From the NCBI RefSeq assembly GCF_002934605.1, contig NZ_PTJC01000007.1, positions 336,644 through 400,643 on the forward strand: a stretch of DNA of 64,000 nt, written 5' to 3'. Below are positions 34,542 to 43,361 of the stretch, piece by piece. This DNA is from Neolewinella xylanilytica (GTDB lineage: Bacteria > Bacteroidota > Bacteroidia > Chitinophagales > Saprospiraceae). The position numbers and the translations under genes are program-made. Position 1 is the first letter of the stretch; each line of letters starts with the position of its first letter. Under the pieces are notes generated by a model, which saw only the letters and a list, made by a program, of their open reading frames with translations, ran no database searches and was not told the origin of the DNA.

Positions 34542-35765
34542 GTGGATTCCCTTACCCAAGTCGTCCTCGGCGCCGCCGTGGGTGAAGCGGTCCTCGGCCG
34601 AAAGGTCGGTAACCGCGCCATGGTCTGGGGCGGACTCGCCGGTACGCTTCCCGACCTGGACGTCCTGTCCGGCCTGGTCACCGATCCGATGAGCGCGCTC
34701 GCATACCACCGCGCCTTCACCCATAGCCTTCCCTTCGCCGTACTTGCCGCTCCCGTCATTGGCCTGGCCGTACATCATCTGTACGGTGGCCGGGATGTCA
34801 AGGTATCCGGAAAGCTACTCTACCCGGCGGCATTGCTCGCCTTTTGGCTGATCTTGCTTGTAGGTAGCTATCTGATGCCCATTCAGCTATTCGCTATTCC
34901 GGCTATTGTATCGGCCATCACGCTGGTTTTCACTGGTTTGTCGGGCCTCATCGTGGGGATACATGTTTGGCGGGGTACCCGCACTAAAGGTTCCAACGCT
35001 ACCTTCCTCCAGTGGACGCTCCTCTTCTTTCTCGCCATCGTTACCCACCCCCTGCTGGATTGCTTCACCTCCTACGGGACCCAGTTTCTGGAACCCTTCT
35101 CTTCCGTTCGATTGGCGTGGAATACCGTATCCGTAATCGATCCCCTGTATACCTTTCCCTTTCTATTGCTGCTGCTTTTGGCGGCCAGGCAGGGGCGCCG
35201 GGCGCGGGTGCGAAGAAATCTGAATCGGGCGGGGCTTTTAATTTCTTCCGCTTACCTCTTCCTCACCGTAGTCAACGCGGTCAACGTGGGTGGGGTGGTC
35301 GACAACAGTTTGCAACAGCACGGTATCGGGTCGCTGCGTAGTATCCACAGCCCCACGCTCGGTAACAACCTGCTGTGGTCGGCTACGATCCAAACCACCA
35401 ACGATACCTTTTACCTGGGGCAGTATAGTTTGCTGGATAGCACAAGAACGCTCAATCCGTTACTCCCCATTGCCGGGAACCACCGACTCCTGGTACCGTA
35501 TTCCGAAGACCGGGAGCTCGAAATACTGACCTGGTTCACGGACGGGTACTATACGGTCTTACCGGGCGGTGCGGGCCGGGTCGTGCTCTGCGATTTGCGG
35601 TACGGTTTGCTGGGGCGGGATCCCTCCGATCCGGGGTCTTACACCTTCAACTGGACGATCGACACGACCCGCCGTCCGGTCAGGGTCGTAGTCGAGGCGG
35701 GCACTTCGCGGCCTGAACCTTCTGGCGCACTTAAGGATCTGTGGTCACGCATGCTCGGGAAGTAG
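34542..35765 (+). CDS. YdjM/DUF457-type membrane-bound metal-dependent hydrolase
   Basis: This 407-residue protein begins with a GTG. The N-terminal SLTQVVLGAAVGEAVLG and GGLAGTLPDLDVL are the hallmark of the YdjM (LexA-regulated) membrane hydrolase family. HRAFTHSLPF and THPLLDCFTSYGTQ supply conserved His and Asp. Five or so membrane helices span about 60-240. A ~170-residue C-terminal soluble domain of unknown function is larger than in YdjM. The enzymatic reaction has not been established for the family. It lies 6 bp behind the FadL-like gene. No LexA box is visible. Confidence 0.8.
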   Translation: MDSLTQVVLGAAVGEAVLGRKVGNRAMVWGGLAGTLPDLDVLSGLVTDPMSALAYHRAFTHSLPFAVLAAPVIGLAVHHLYGGRDVKVSGKLLYPAALLAFWLILLVGSYLMPIQLFAIPAIVSAITLVFTGLSGLIVGIHVWRGTRTKGSNATFLQWTLLFFLAIVTHPLLDCFTSYGTQFLEPFSSVRLAWNTVSVIDPLYTFPFLLLLLLAARQGRRARVRRNLNRAGLLISSAYLFLTVVNAVNVGGVVDNSLQQHGIGSLRSIHSPTLGNNLLWSATIQTTNDTFYLGQYSLLDSTRTLNPLLPIAGNHRLLVPYSEDRELEILTWFTDGYYTVLPGGAGRVVLCDLRYGLLGRDPSDPGSYTFNWTIDTTRRPVRVVVEAGTSRPEPSGALKDLWSRMLGK

Positions 35766-35915
35766 AATCTACGGAAATGGAGGGGTGTTTCCTTTGAAAT
35801 TATGGTAAGTCGCAGGGTTAGGGAATTTATTGCCGGGAATAGCCCAGTAGACAAAAAGAGGATGGTACGGCGGCAAAATGGTTTGATAGGATGTAGTCAT
35901 TTTGACAATTAATGT

Positions 35916-35923
35916 TAATTTTG
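35916..35923 (+). promoter_or_regulatory. Promoter -7 element for the SusCD locus
   Basis: TAATTTTG is an exact TAnnTTTG match. TTTG boxes upstream (35882 and 35901) are not at the ideal 19-21 bp spacing. It lies 420 bp ahead of susC and just before two palindromes, so it looks like a regulated promoter with a long leader. Confidence 0.5.
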
Positions 35924-35925
35924 CT

Positions 35926-35937
35926 TGGCAATTGCCA
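35926..35937. promoter_or_regulatory. Palindrome TGGCAATTGCCA at the expected transcription start
   Basis: This perfect 12-bp palindrome begins 2 bp after the -7 element, where a bound repressor would block initiation. Confidence 0.45.
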
Positions 35938-35963
35938 GAGATGACGTATCTATGAACCCCATG

Positions 35964-35977
35964 CGCAATCGATTGCG
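35964..35977. promoter_or_regulatory. LacI-type operator candidate CGCAATCGATTGCG
   Basis: This perfect 14-bp palindrome has a central CG, the usual form of LacI/GalR-family operators, ~40 bp downstream of the -7 element. A similar but degenerate site precedes the GH10 gene. No LacI-type regulator gene is in the window. Confidence 0.5.
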
Positions 35978-36343
35978 AATTGCGCGAATGGAAAGGAGGC
36001 AATTTTAGCTTCCTGGTTGTATGATTTCAAAGTCGATTGCATTGCAAAAACATCTAACTCATTCTTCGCGGGGGCAACCTGTCGCACCGTCTTCCCTCCA
36101 GGGATTACGGATCATTTCCGCTTTCCAACCCGATTCATTAGCGGGATTGAAAGGGCGCACGACTGCCGCTAGGCGTGGTGTTGCCGGAATTGTATACCAC
36201 AAGCGGGCGCTCCGACGGTTTGCCCGCGAATACCTCCACCAATAACATCAGTAATTGCTCACTGCGAGAAAAGCAGTCTCCGGTATTTTCCCCGCCCCGA
36301 AGCGGGAGCTCCTTCAATCAATAAGTCAATTTTGCAAAAAAGT

Positions 36344-39300
36344 ATGAAACAGAAAAACTACCCGAGTTGTCGCGCCCATTGGAAACCGCGACTCATTACC
36401 CTACTTGCGCTTTGCTTCTTTTCCGTTGCCCTAGCCGCCCAACGTACCGTGACCGGGCAGGTTACGGACGAAACCGGAACCCCACTGATCGGTGCTACTA
36501 TTCTGGTGTTGGAAACCGACGGGGGAACGGCCACCGACATAGAAGGTAATTACTCCCTGGAGGTCGCCGGCGAGGATGCGGTGCTCGTGTTCTCCTACTT
36601 GGGATACGCCTCGGAAGAACAGCAGGTCGGCAACCGCAGTGTCGTTGACGTGGAGCTGCAGCCCAACGGGCAATTACTGAACGAGGTCGTTGTAGTTGGC
36701 TATGGTACCCAGCGTAGCGAAGCCGTAACGGGTTCGGTCGCATCCATCAATGGCGAAGAACTCACGAACGTATCGGCCACGAACGTCACCCAATCGCTGC
36801 AGGGGCGTCTGCCCGGAGTAGACATCTCCTCCACTTCTTCGCGGCCGGGTGCATCGGCACAGATCCGGATTCGCGGTACGCGGTCCCTTACCGCCAGCAA
36901 CGATCCGCTCATCGTACTCGACGGTATTCCCTTTGCCGGCTCCCTGACCGACATCAACCCCAACGATATCAAAAGCGTCGACGTACTGAAGGATGCTTCC
37001 GCCACGGCTATTTACGGTTCGCGGGGTGCCAACGGCGTCGTATTGATCACGACCCGTACGGGCTTTGAAGGCCAGCGCCCCCGCCTCAGCTACAACAGCT
37101 TCGCCGGTGTGAACACCATCTTCTCCAAAATTCCGCTGATGAGCGGCGACGAGTTCGCGCAGCTGCGGGACGATGCCGGCATTTACGATGCTGACGGCCA
37201 GGATGAGATCCGTGGTACCAACACCGACTGGCAGGACCTCTTCTACCGGGACGGTCTATTCATGAACCATAGCCTGGGACTGGCCGGCGGTACCGAAAGC
37301 GGTTCTTACAGTTTCAGCGCCGGCTACAACACCGACCAGGCGGTCATCCCCGACCAGGGTTTCCGCCGTTACTCCCTCCGCGGCTCCCTGGACCAGCGGA
37401 TCGGTTCGGCCCTACGCATCGGCTTCACCACCAACAATACGTACACCCACTCTTACGGCAACGACCTGAGCCCGGGCAACGTCCTGTTCCTTTCGCCCCT
37501 GGCCAGCCCCTACGATTCTACCGGCGCCCCGCGCCGCACGATCCGTACCGCCCTCGACGAACCTTTTGTGGTGACCCGCGATGTGATCGACCGCTTGGGT
37601 GAGCGCCGCATCAGCGAGAACAAGGGCATCGGTTCTTACAATACCCTGTTCGGGGAGCTGACCATTCCCGGTATCGAAGGACTGAGCTACCGCCTGAACC
37701 TGGGCCTCAACGTCCGCAATAACACCAACGGTAACTTCACCGGAGAGGGCGTATTCGCTACCAACCCCACCACGCCCTCCGGCGCCGGTATAGGCAACTC
37801 CTTGCTGACCAGCTACGTGCTGGAAAACCTGCTGAACTACAACCGGACCTTCGCCGAGGTGCACAACGTGAGCGTTCTCGGTCTCTTTTCCGTTCAGGAG
37901 GACCGCTTCAACAGCTCCTCCCTCGGTGCCCGGGACATCCCCAACGAGGCCTTCCAGTACTTCAACCTCGGTCAGGCGGCCGGGGAGATCACCGTGAACC
38001 CGAACAATCAGGACTACAGCGTGACCGGCCTGGTCTCCTATATGGGACGTATTCAGTACGATTACAACAACCGTTACCTCTTTTCCGCGACGCTGCGGAC
38101 TGACGGTTCGAGCCGCCTCGCCGAAGGCAACAAATGGCACACCTACCCGGCACTCTCCGCGGGCTGGAACATCGGTCAGGAGGCCTTCATGCAAGACCTC
38201 GGTTGGCTGAACCGCCTGAAACTGCGGGTCGGCTGGGGACAAACCTCCAACCAGGCCATCAACCCCTACTCCACGCTGGGTAGTCTGGCCACCCGTCCCT
38301 ACAACTTCGGCTCGGAGTTCTCGACCGGCTATTACGTCAATACGCTGCCCAACGCCGACCTAGGCTGGGAGTACTCCGTAACCACCAACGTCGGTGCCGA
38401 CTTCGCACTGCTGAACAATCGCCTGAGCGGCACCCTCGAGTATTACGTGACCAATACCGAAGATATCCTCCTGGGCGTCAACCTGCCCAGCACCGCCGGG
38501 GTAGGTAGCTATACCGCCAACATCGGTACCACGAAGAACGAAGGTTTTGAGTTCTCGCTGAACGGTCTGATCATCGATAATCCCGAGGGACTGAGCTGGG
38601 AAGCCGGCTTCAACGTCTACCGCAACGTTAACACCCTAACCTCGCTGGCGTCCGGCCAGGAGCGCGACGAGGGCAACGGCTGGTTTGTCGGATACCCCAT
38701 CAACGTAGTTTACGACTACAACCGAATCGGCCTCTGGCAGGAAGGCGACCCCTACCTGGATATTCTGGAGCCGGGCGGCAACGTCGGCCAAATTAAGGTA
38801 GAGTACACTGGTGAATACGGTGAGAACGGCGAGCCCGTCCGCGCCATCGGTCCCGACGACCGGAAAATCCTCGACCTGACCCCCGATTTCCAGGGCGGCT
38901 TCAATACCCGCTTCACCTTCCGCGGCATCGACCTGACCGCCGTGGGGGTATTTCGCAACGGAGGTACGCTGATCAGTACCCTGTACGGTTCGGGTGGATA
39001 TCTCAACCTGCTCTCCGGACGGCAGACGAACGTCGACGTAGATTACTACACCCCAGAGAATACCGATGCCCGCTATCCGGCGCCCAGCGGCGCACGTAGT
39101 GGCGATAACCCCGAGTACGGTTCCACCCTGAGCTACTTCGACGGCGGCTACCTCAAGTTCCGCACCATCACGCTCGGATACGACCTAACCCGGACCCTGT
39201 TCACCTCCGGTACGTTCAGCCAGTTCCGCATCTACACCTCCGTACAGAACCCCTTCGTGCTGTTCTCGCCCTACAACGATATGACGGGTATGGACCCCGA

Positions 39301-39421
39301 GACGAACTCGCGGGGCGACGAATTCCAGGCCGTGGCGAGCTATAACCGCCGCCTGCTGACCATCGGCGCCAACAACCCCGCCACCCGCGTCTTCCTCCTG
39401 GGCCTTAACGTAACCTTCTAA
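36344..39421 (+). CDS. SusC/RagA family TonB-linked outer-membrane transporter
   Basis: This 1,025-residue oligosaccharide importer has a signal peptide (ending in VALAAQ) and a carboxypeptidase-D-like domain (about 35-115: VTGQVTDETGTPLIGATILV). Its TonB/SusC signature is NEVVVVGYGTQRSEAVTGSV. The plug has IRIRGTRSLTASNDPLIVLDG and SVDVLKDASATAIYGSRGANGV, and the barrel ends in an aromatic residue (LLGLNVTF). I chose the ATG at 36344, 4 codons inside a longer frame, because the basic MKQKN start of a signal peptide is there. susD follows after 11 bp. Together with the xylanases downstream, the likely cargo is xylo-oligosaccharide (inference). Confidence 0.95.
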   Translation: MKQKNYPSCRAHWKPRLITLLALCFFSVALAAQRTVTGQVTDETGTPLIGATILVLETDGGTATDIEGNYSLEVAGEDAVLVFSYLGYASEEQQVGNRSVVDVELQPNGQLLNEVVVVGYGTQRSEAVTGSVASINGEELTNVSATNVTQSLQGRLPGVDISSTSSRPGASAQIRIRGTRSLTASNDPLIVLDGIPFAGSLTDINPNDIKSVDVLKDASATAIYGSRGANGVVLITTRTGFEGQRPRLSYNSFAGVNTIFSKIPLMSGDEFAQLRDDAGIYDADGQDEIRGTNTDWQDLFYRDGLFMNHSLGLAGGTESGSYSFSAGYNTDQAVIPDQGFRRYSLRGSLDQRIGSALRIGFTTNNTYTHSYGNDLSPGNVLFLSPLASPYDSTGAPRRTIRTALDEPFVVTRDVIDRLGERRISENKGIGSYNTLFGELTIPGIEGLSYRLNLGLNVRNNTNGNFTGEGVFATNPTTPSGAGIGNSLLTSYVLENLLNYNRTFAEVHNVSVLGLFSVQEDRFNSSSLGARDIPNEAFQYFNLGQAAGEITVNPNNQDYSVTGLVSYMGRIQYDYNNRYLFSATLRTDGSSRLAEGNKWHTYPALSAGWNIGQEAFMQDLGWLNRLKLRVGWGQTSNQAINPYSTLGSLATRPYNFGSEFSTGYYVNTLPNADLGWEYSVTTNVGADFALLNNRLSGTLEYYVTNTEDILLGVNLPSTAGVGSYTANIGTTKNEGFEFSLNGLIIDNPEGLSWEAGFNVYRNVNTLTSLASGQERDEGNGWFVGYPINVVYDYNRIGLWQEGDPYLDILEPGGNVGQIKVEYTGEYGENGEPVRAIGPDDRKILDLTPDFQGGFNTRFTFRGIDLTAVGVFRNGGTLISTLYGSGGYLNLLSGRQTNVDVDYYTPENTDARYPAPSGARSGDNPEYGSTLSYFDGGYLKFRTITLGYDLTRTLFTSGTFSQFRIYTSVQNPFVLFSPYNDMTGMDPETNSRGDEFQAVASYNRRLLTIGANNPATRVFLLGLNVTF

Positions 39422-39432
39422 ACTGTCGAATC

Positions 39433-41379
39433 ATGAAACGCATATCCATAAAAAACATCCTCGCTTCCCTGGCGGTGGTCGTCTTCGCGGCCGGCTGTCA
39501 GGACGTGCTGGAGGAGCAACCGCGGGACTTTTACGAGCCCGGATTTTTCCAGACCGAACGCGGTGTACAGGGTGGCCTTACCGCCCTTTACGCCAACCTG
39601 CGCAGCCTATACGGACAGGCTTATTATTACAACGGCCTGATCACGGGTACCGACGAAGCGACCTACGCCCAGAGCGCCGACGGAAACTTCCTAGTTGCCG
39701 ACCTTACGGGGCAGGGGGAGCTCAACTCCACCTGGTACCCCGCGGCTATTCTGTGGGACGTGGCCTTCGGTAACATCAATACCGCCAGCGGAATCATCGA
39801 GAACGCCCAGGAAGTAGGCATTTCGGATGCGCTGATCGCGGAAGCTCGCTTTTTCCGCGCCTTCGACTACTTCAATCTGGTGCAAACCTACGGCGGTGTA
39901 CCGCTCGACCTGGGTTCCGGTCCCCTTACCTTCAACACGAACCCCGTACGCGTCTCCACCCGGAATACCGTACCCGAAGTGTATACCCAGGCCGTTTTCC
40001 CCGACTTGCTGCAGGCAGTGGAAGACCTCCCGGACGCGCCCCGCGTAACCGGTGCGGTCACCAAGCCCCTAGCCCGGCTGATGCTGGCTAAAGCCTATCT
40101 AACCTACGGATGGTGGCTCCAGAACCCCAACAACATCCCGACCTACCCCGAAACCAGCCGCACCGACCCCAACGGCCACGATGCCGCCTGGTATTTCCAG
40201 GAAGCCTACGATATGGCCATCTCGGGTATCGAGAACCCCGGTATCTTCTCGCTGCAGCCGACCTTCTACGACGTCCACTACGCGCCCAACGACCGCAATA
40301 GTGAGATCATGCTCTACGCGGACCATACCGAGGAAAGCGAATTTTACAACGGCGGCAGCCTGACCTACGGCAGCGGTGGCGCTCCCGACAACTTCGCCGT
40401 CTGGATGATGACCTGGAACTACACGGTTATTCGCAGCGGACTGGATCCTGACTTTACCAATACCGTGTCTTCCGTACAGCGCGAAGCCGCCCAGCCCCTG
40501 GGCCGCCCCTGGACGCGCATGGCTCCGACCGTTGAGGTATTGACCGAAACCTTCGAAAATAAGGATCAGGACAGCCGCTACGACGGAACCTTTACCTCGG
40601 TCTACCGGGGTAACTGGCAGAAGGGCGGAGTACCCGAAGAAGTCCTTTACAATGCCAACGGACTCCCGGTAACCCCCGGCGATGCTATTCTCAGCTTCCT
40701 CGACGAGCCGGAGCCCAGCATCGACTACCCCGATGGAGCAGGCCTTAACGGCATCGGTGCCGGCACCCTGCCCGGCCGTTCGGATTTCGTCATCGGCCCC
40801 CTCGGCGTCAGCCGGGTGGTCTACCCCGGCCTCTGGAAACTGGGTACCTATCGTACCGACAATAACGGCGGTCTCGGTCAGCCCAACGCCGGCAGTACCC
40901 GTCCCTTCAATATCGTCAAGTTCTCGGAGTTCTACTTCGTCGCCGCCGAAGCCGCCATCAAAGGGGCTACGACGCAGTCCGGCTACAGTGCACGCGAGCT
41001 GCTGAACGTCATCCGGGCTCGGGCAGGCATGTGGCGCTACGACAACGGTGCGGACTCGACCTACAACGCCGACTTCAGCGAAGAACTGGTGGCGGCCACT
41101 CCTGAAAATCCCGATATCTATTTCCTGCTTATGGAACGCTCGCGCGAGTACTACGCCGAAGGTATTCGGTGGTACGACCTGGTGCGGACACAGACCTGGG
41201 AAGAGCTGGCCGGAGAGTACTCGATCGCCGGACGTAATTACGGTGACCATACCGCCGAAACCTTCCAGCGTAATATTGAACCCTACCTCTACCTCCGGCC
41301 CATCCCCCAGGGGCAGCTCGACGGTATGGAGTTCGATGAAGAGATGACCGACGCTTACCAGAACCCGAGATACAACTAA
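39433..41379 (+). CDS. SusD/RagB family surface glycan-binding lipoprotein
   Basis: This 648-residue lipoprotein has its lipobox cysteine at ~22 (VFAAGCQDVLEEQPRDFY). The SusD N-terminal helical bundle shows GGLTALYANLRSLYG, IIENAQEVGISDALIAEARFFRAFDYFNLVQTYG and KPLARLMLAKAYLTYGWWL. The C-terminal RagB domain (FYFVAAEAAIKG, LLNVIRARAGM, RSREYYAEGIRWYDLVR, YLYLRPIPQGQLDG) is complete. It caps the SusC barrel and binds glycan at the surface. At ~650 residues it is longer than average. A strong hairpin follows the stop, which may lower expression of the genes beyond. Confidence 0.95.
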   Translation: MKRISIKNILASLAVVVFAAGCQDVLEEQPRDFYEPGFFQTERGVQGGLTALYANLRSLYGQAYYYNGLITGTDEATYAQSADGNFLVADLTGQGELNSTWYPAAILWDVAFGNINTASGIIENAQEVGISDALIAEARFFRAFDYFNLVQTYGGVPLDLGSGPLTFNTNPVRVSTRNTVPEVYTQAVFPDLLQAVEDLPDAPRVTGAVTKPLARLMLAKAYLTYGWWLQNPNNIPTYPETSRTDPNGHDAAWYFQEAYDMAISGIENPGIFSLQPTFYDVHYAPNDRNSEIMLYADHTEESEFYNGGSLTYGSGGAPDNFAVWMMTWNYTVIRSGLDPDFTNTVSSVQREAAQPLGRPWTRMAPTVEVLTETFENKDQDSRYDGTFTSVYRGNWQKGGVPEEVLYNANGLPVTPGDAILSFLDEPEPSIDYPDGAGLNGIGAGTLPGRSDFVIGPLGVSRVVYPGLWKLGTYRTDNNGGLGQPNAGSTRPFNIVKFSEFYFVAAEAAIKGATTQSGYSARELLNVIRARAGMWRYDNGADSTYNADFSEELVAATPENPDIYFLLMERSREYYAEGIRWYDLVRTQTWEELAGEYSIAGRNYGDHTAETFQRNIEPYLYLRPIPQGQLDGMEFDEEMTDAYQNPRYN

Positions 41380-41409
41380 TCCTTAATTAATCGCTAAATA
41401 CGTTACGTT

Positions 41410-41449
41410 GAGTCAGCGCTATCCGGCAGGTAGCGCTGACTCCATTTTT
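41410..41449 (+). terminator. Hairpin terminator/attenuator after susD
   Basis: A perfect 12-bp stem (41410-41421 with 41431-41442) has a 9-nt loop and is followed by CATTTTTATA. It lies 30 bp after the susD stop and 51 bp before the GH43 gene. It probably ends or attenuates the SusCD transcript. Confidence 0.8.
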
Positions 41450-41500
41450 ATACCCGGTTGCTACCCGTATGCCTGCATCCGGACGTTACAAACCAACGCA

Positions 41501-43174
41501 ATGACTCCGAGATTTTTCCTTCTTATCAGCCTCATGGCCGCATGCCTGGTCGGCTGTCAACGCACCGCTGAGCCCGGCGCCGAAACCTCCGCTCCAACCG
41601 ATGGTACCTTCCAGAATCCCATCCTGGCCGGCTTCAATCCCGATCCGAGTATCTGCCGGGTAGGGGAGGACTATTACCTTACCACCTCCACTTTCGGCTA
41701 CTTTCCCGGATTGCCGATCCTGCACAGCAAGGACCTGGTCAACTGGGAGCAGATCGGTGCGGTGCTGGACACCAACCAGCAAATGAATCTGGACGAGCAG
41801 CGCATCACCCGCGGCTTCTTCGCTCCCGCCATTACCCACCACGACGGTTGGTTTTACGTCATCTGCACCCTGATCGACGGGTACGGCAACTTCGTTTCCC
41901 GCACCCAGGACCCGGCCGGACCCTGGTCCGACCCGATCTGGCTACCGGAGCTGAACGGCGGGATCGATCCCAGCCTGTTCTTTGACGACGACCGCGTTTA
42001 CGTAGTGTATAACCTGGGGCCACCGAATAACGAACCCCTTTATTCCGGCCACCGGACCATCCGCATGCGGGAGCTCGATCCCAACACCTTTAAACCCATC
42101 GGAGAAGAACGACTGCTGGTGAACGGCGGCTCGGATATCAGCCAGGAACCGGTATGGATCGAAGCGCCCCATATCTACAAAACAAAGGGGTACTACTACC
42201 TGATGTGTGCCGAGGGCGGAACCGCCTATAACCACTCCGAGGTGGTCTTCCGGGCGAAAAACCTGACCGACGACTTCGTCCCCTACGAAAACAACCCGAT
42301 CATCACCGCCCGTACGCTGGATCCCGACCGCCCGAACCCGATCACCACCGTCGGCCACGCGGATATGGTGGAGCTACCCTCCGGGGAGTGGTGGGCCGTC
42401 TTTTTGGCCTGCCGCCCGTACGAAGGCAACCACTTCAATACCGGCCGGGAAACCTTCCTGGCCCCCGTGGAGTGGACCGAAGACGGCTGGCCCGTCATCA
42501 ATCCCGACTTCGAGGCCGTACAGTATGAGTATCCATTACCCAATACCGGCGCCACCAGCCCGTCTCCCGTTCCGTTAAATGGCGAGTTCACCTACCGGAT
42601 AGATTTCGACGAGCCCCTCGACAATCGCTGGATGTTCCTGCGCAACGTCCGCCGACCCTGGTACGAACTCAATACGGAAGTCGGTAACGTAGCCCTGGAA
42701 CTGCGCCCCGAAGCCATCGACATCCGCGACAACCCCTCGCTGATGCTCCGTCGCCAAACTCACCTGAACGGTTCCTTTGCCACTCACCTGGACTTTACTC
42801 CCGAATCGGCCAACGAGCAGGCCGGCGTTGTCATCCTCCAGAGCGAAACCCACTACTACTTCGTCAATAAGACCGTCGATCAGCTCCGGTTGCTGAAGCA
42901 AACCGAGAACGGTCAGGAGGTGCTGGCCGAGGTACCCTACACGGACGAAGGCGTACATCTGAAAGTCGAAGCACATGAGGACGTTTACAACTTTCTGTAC
43001 AGCGAGAACGGCGAGACTTACGATTCCCTGGCGGATGGCGTAGACGCCAAATATCTGAGTACCGAAACGGCCGGTGGATTTACCGGCTGTATGTACGGCC
43101 TGTACGCTACCGCCCGCGGAGAAAGCTCCTCTAATTCCGCCGTATTCGACTACGTGGAGATCGTGAACGAATAG
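41501..43174 (+). CDS. GH43 family beta-xylosidase/arabinofuranosidase-like lipoprotein
   Basis: This 557-residue glycosidase has a lipoprotein signal (LMAACLVGC, Cys19). The five-bladed propeller of GH43 carries the catalytic base D48 (GFNPDPSIC), the pKa modulator D156 (GGIDPSLF) and the acid E221 (WIEAPHIY). The opening DYYLTTSTFGYFPGLPILHSKDLVNW is typical of the beta-1,4-xylosidase subfamily. The C-terminal ~190 residues form the usual GH43_C2/concanavalin-like beta-sandwich. It would trim xylo-oligosaccharides at the cell surface or in the periplasm. The start is set at the signal peptide. A terminator-like hairpin follows. Confidence 0.92.
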   Translation: MTPRFFLLISLMAACLVGCQRTAEPGAETSAPTDGTFQNPILAGFNPDPSICRVGEDYYLTTSTFGYFPGLPILHSKDLVNWEQIGAVLDTNQQMNLDEQRITRGFFAPAITHHDGWFYVICTLIDGYGNFVSRTQDPAGPWSDPIWLPELNGGIDPSLFFDDDRVYVVYNLGPPNNEPLYSGHRTIRMRELDPNTFKPIGEERLLVNGGSDISQEPVWIEAPHIYKTKGYYYLMCAEGGTAYNHSEVVFRAKNLTDDFVPYENNPIITARTLDPDRPNPITTVGHADMVELPSGEWWAVFLACRPYEGNHFNTGRETFLAPVEWTEDGWPVINPDFEAVQYEYPLPNTGATSPSPVPLNGEFTYRIDFDEPLDNRWMFLRNVRRPWYELNTEVGNVALELRPEAIDIRDNPSLMLRRQTHLNGSFATHLDFTPESANEQAGVVILQSETHYYFVNKTVDQLRLLKQTENGQEVLAEVPYTDEGVHLKVEAHEDVYNFLYSENGETYDSLADGVDAKYLSTETAGGFTGCMYGLYATARGESSSNSAVFDYVEIVNE

Positions 43175-43212
43175 ACCGATACTTCTCTTCTTCCGGATGG
43201 GAATACACGTGC

Positions 43213-43253
43213 AGGGTCACCGTTCCGAACTCCGGGCGGTGACCCTTCTTCTT
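43213..43253 (+). terminator. Terminator after the GH43 gene
   Basis: A perfect 10-bp stem, AGGGTCACCG (43213-43222) with CGGTGACCCT (43237-43246), is followed by the pyrimidine tract TCTTCTT. It lies 38 bp after the GH43 stop. Confidence 0.78.
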
Positions 43254-43361
43254 AGGGCGCAAAGCGCGTAGCGCGGGCCGTTCCAGCCACCCATGCCCCC
43301 TAAATTGGTAAAGCGGGTAATACGGACTAGCTTGAGAGCCAACCTGCAATTGCTCCACCCG

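Larger units (their letters stand above)
35766..36343 (+). other. Long leader of the xylan-utilisation locus (no gene)
   Basis: These ~580 bp precede susC. They contain a consensus -7 element, two perfect palindromes right after it, and a ~420-nt leader. An ATG-started frame at 36021-36245 (74 codons) has no recognisable features and looks non-coding. A CAATTTTG at 36327-36334, ten bases before the susC ATG, could be a second, leaderless promoter. Confidence 0.55.

Noticed and set aside
33453..34778. Leftward open frame of ~440 codons opposite the porin gene
   Set aside because: It is antisense to a convincing barrel protein with a signal peptide; long antisense frames are expected at high GC.
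36021..36245. ATG-started 74-codon frame in the leader of the susC gene
   Set aside because: It has no recognisable domain or signal, an Arg-rich random-looking composition, and lies between a -7 element and susC. It is more likely leader sequence.
40099..41250. Leftward open frame of ~380 codons opposite susD
   Set aside because: It is the antisense mirror of a standard SusD gene, with no motif of its own.
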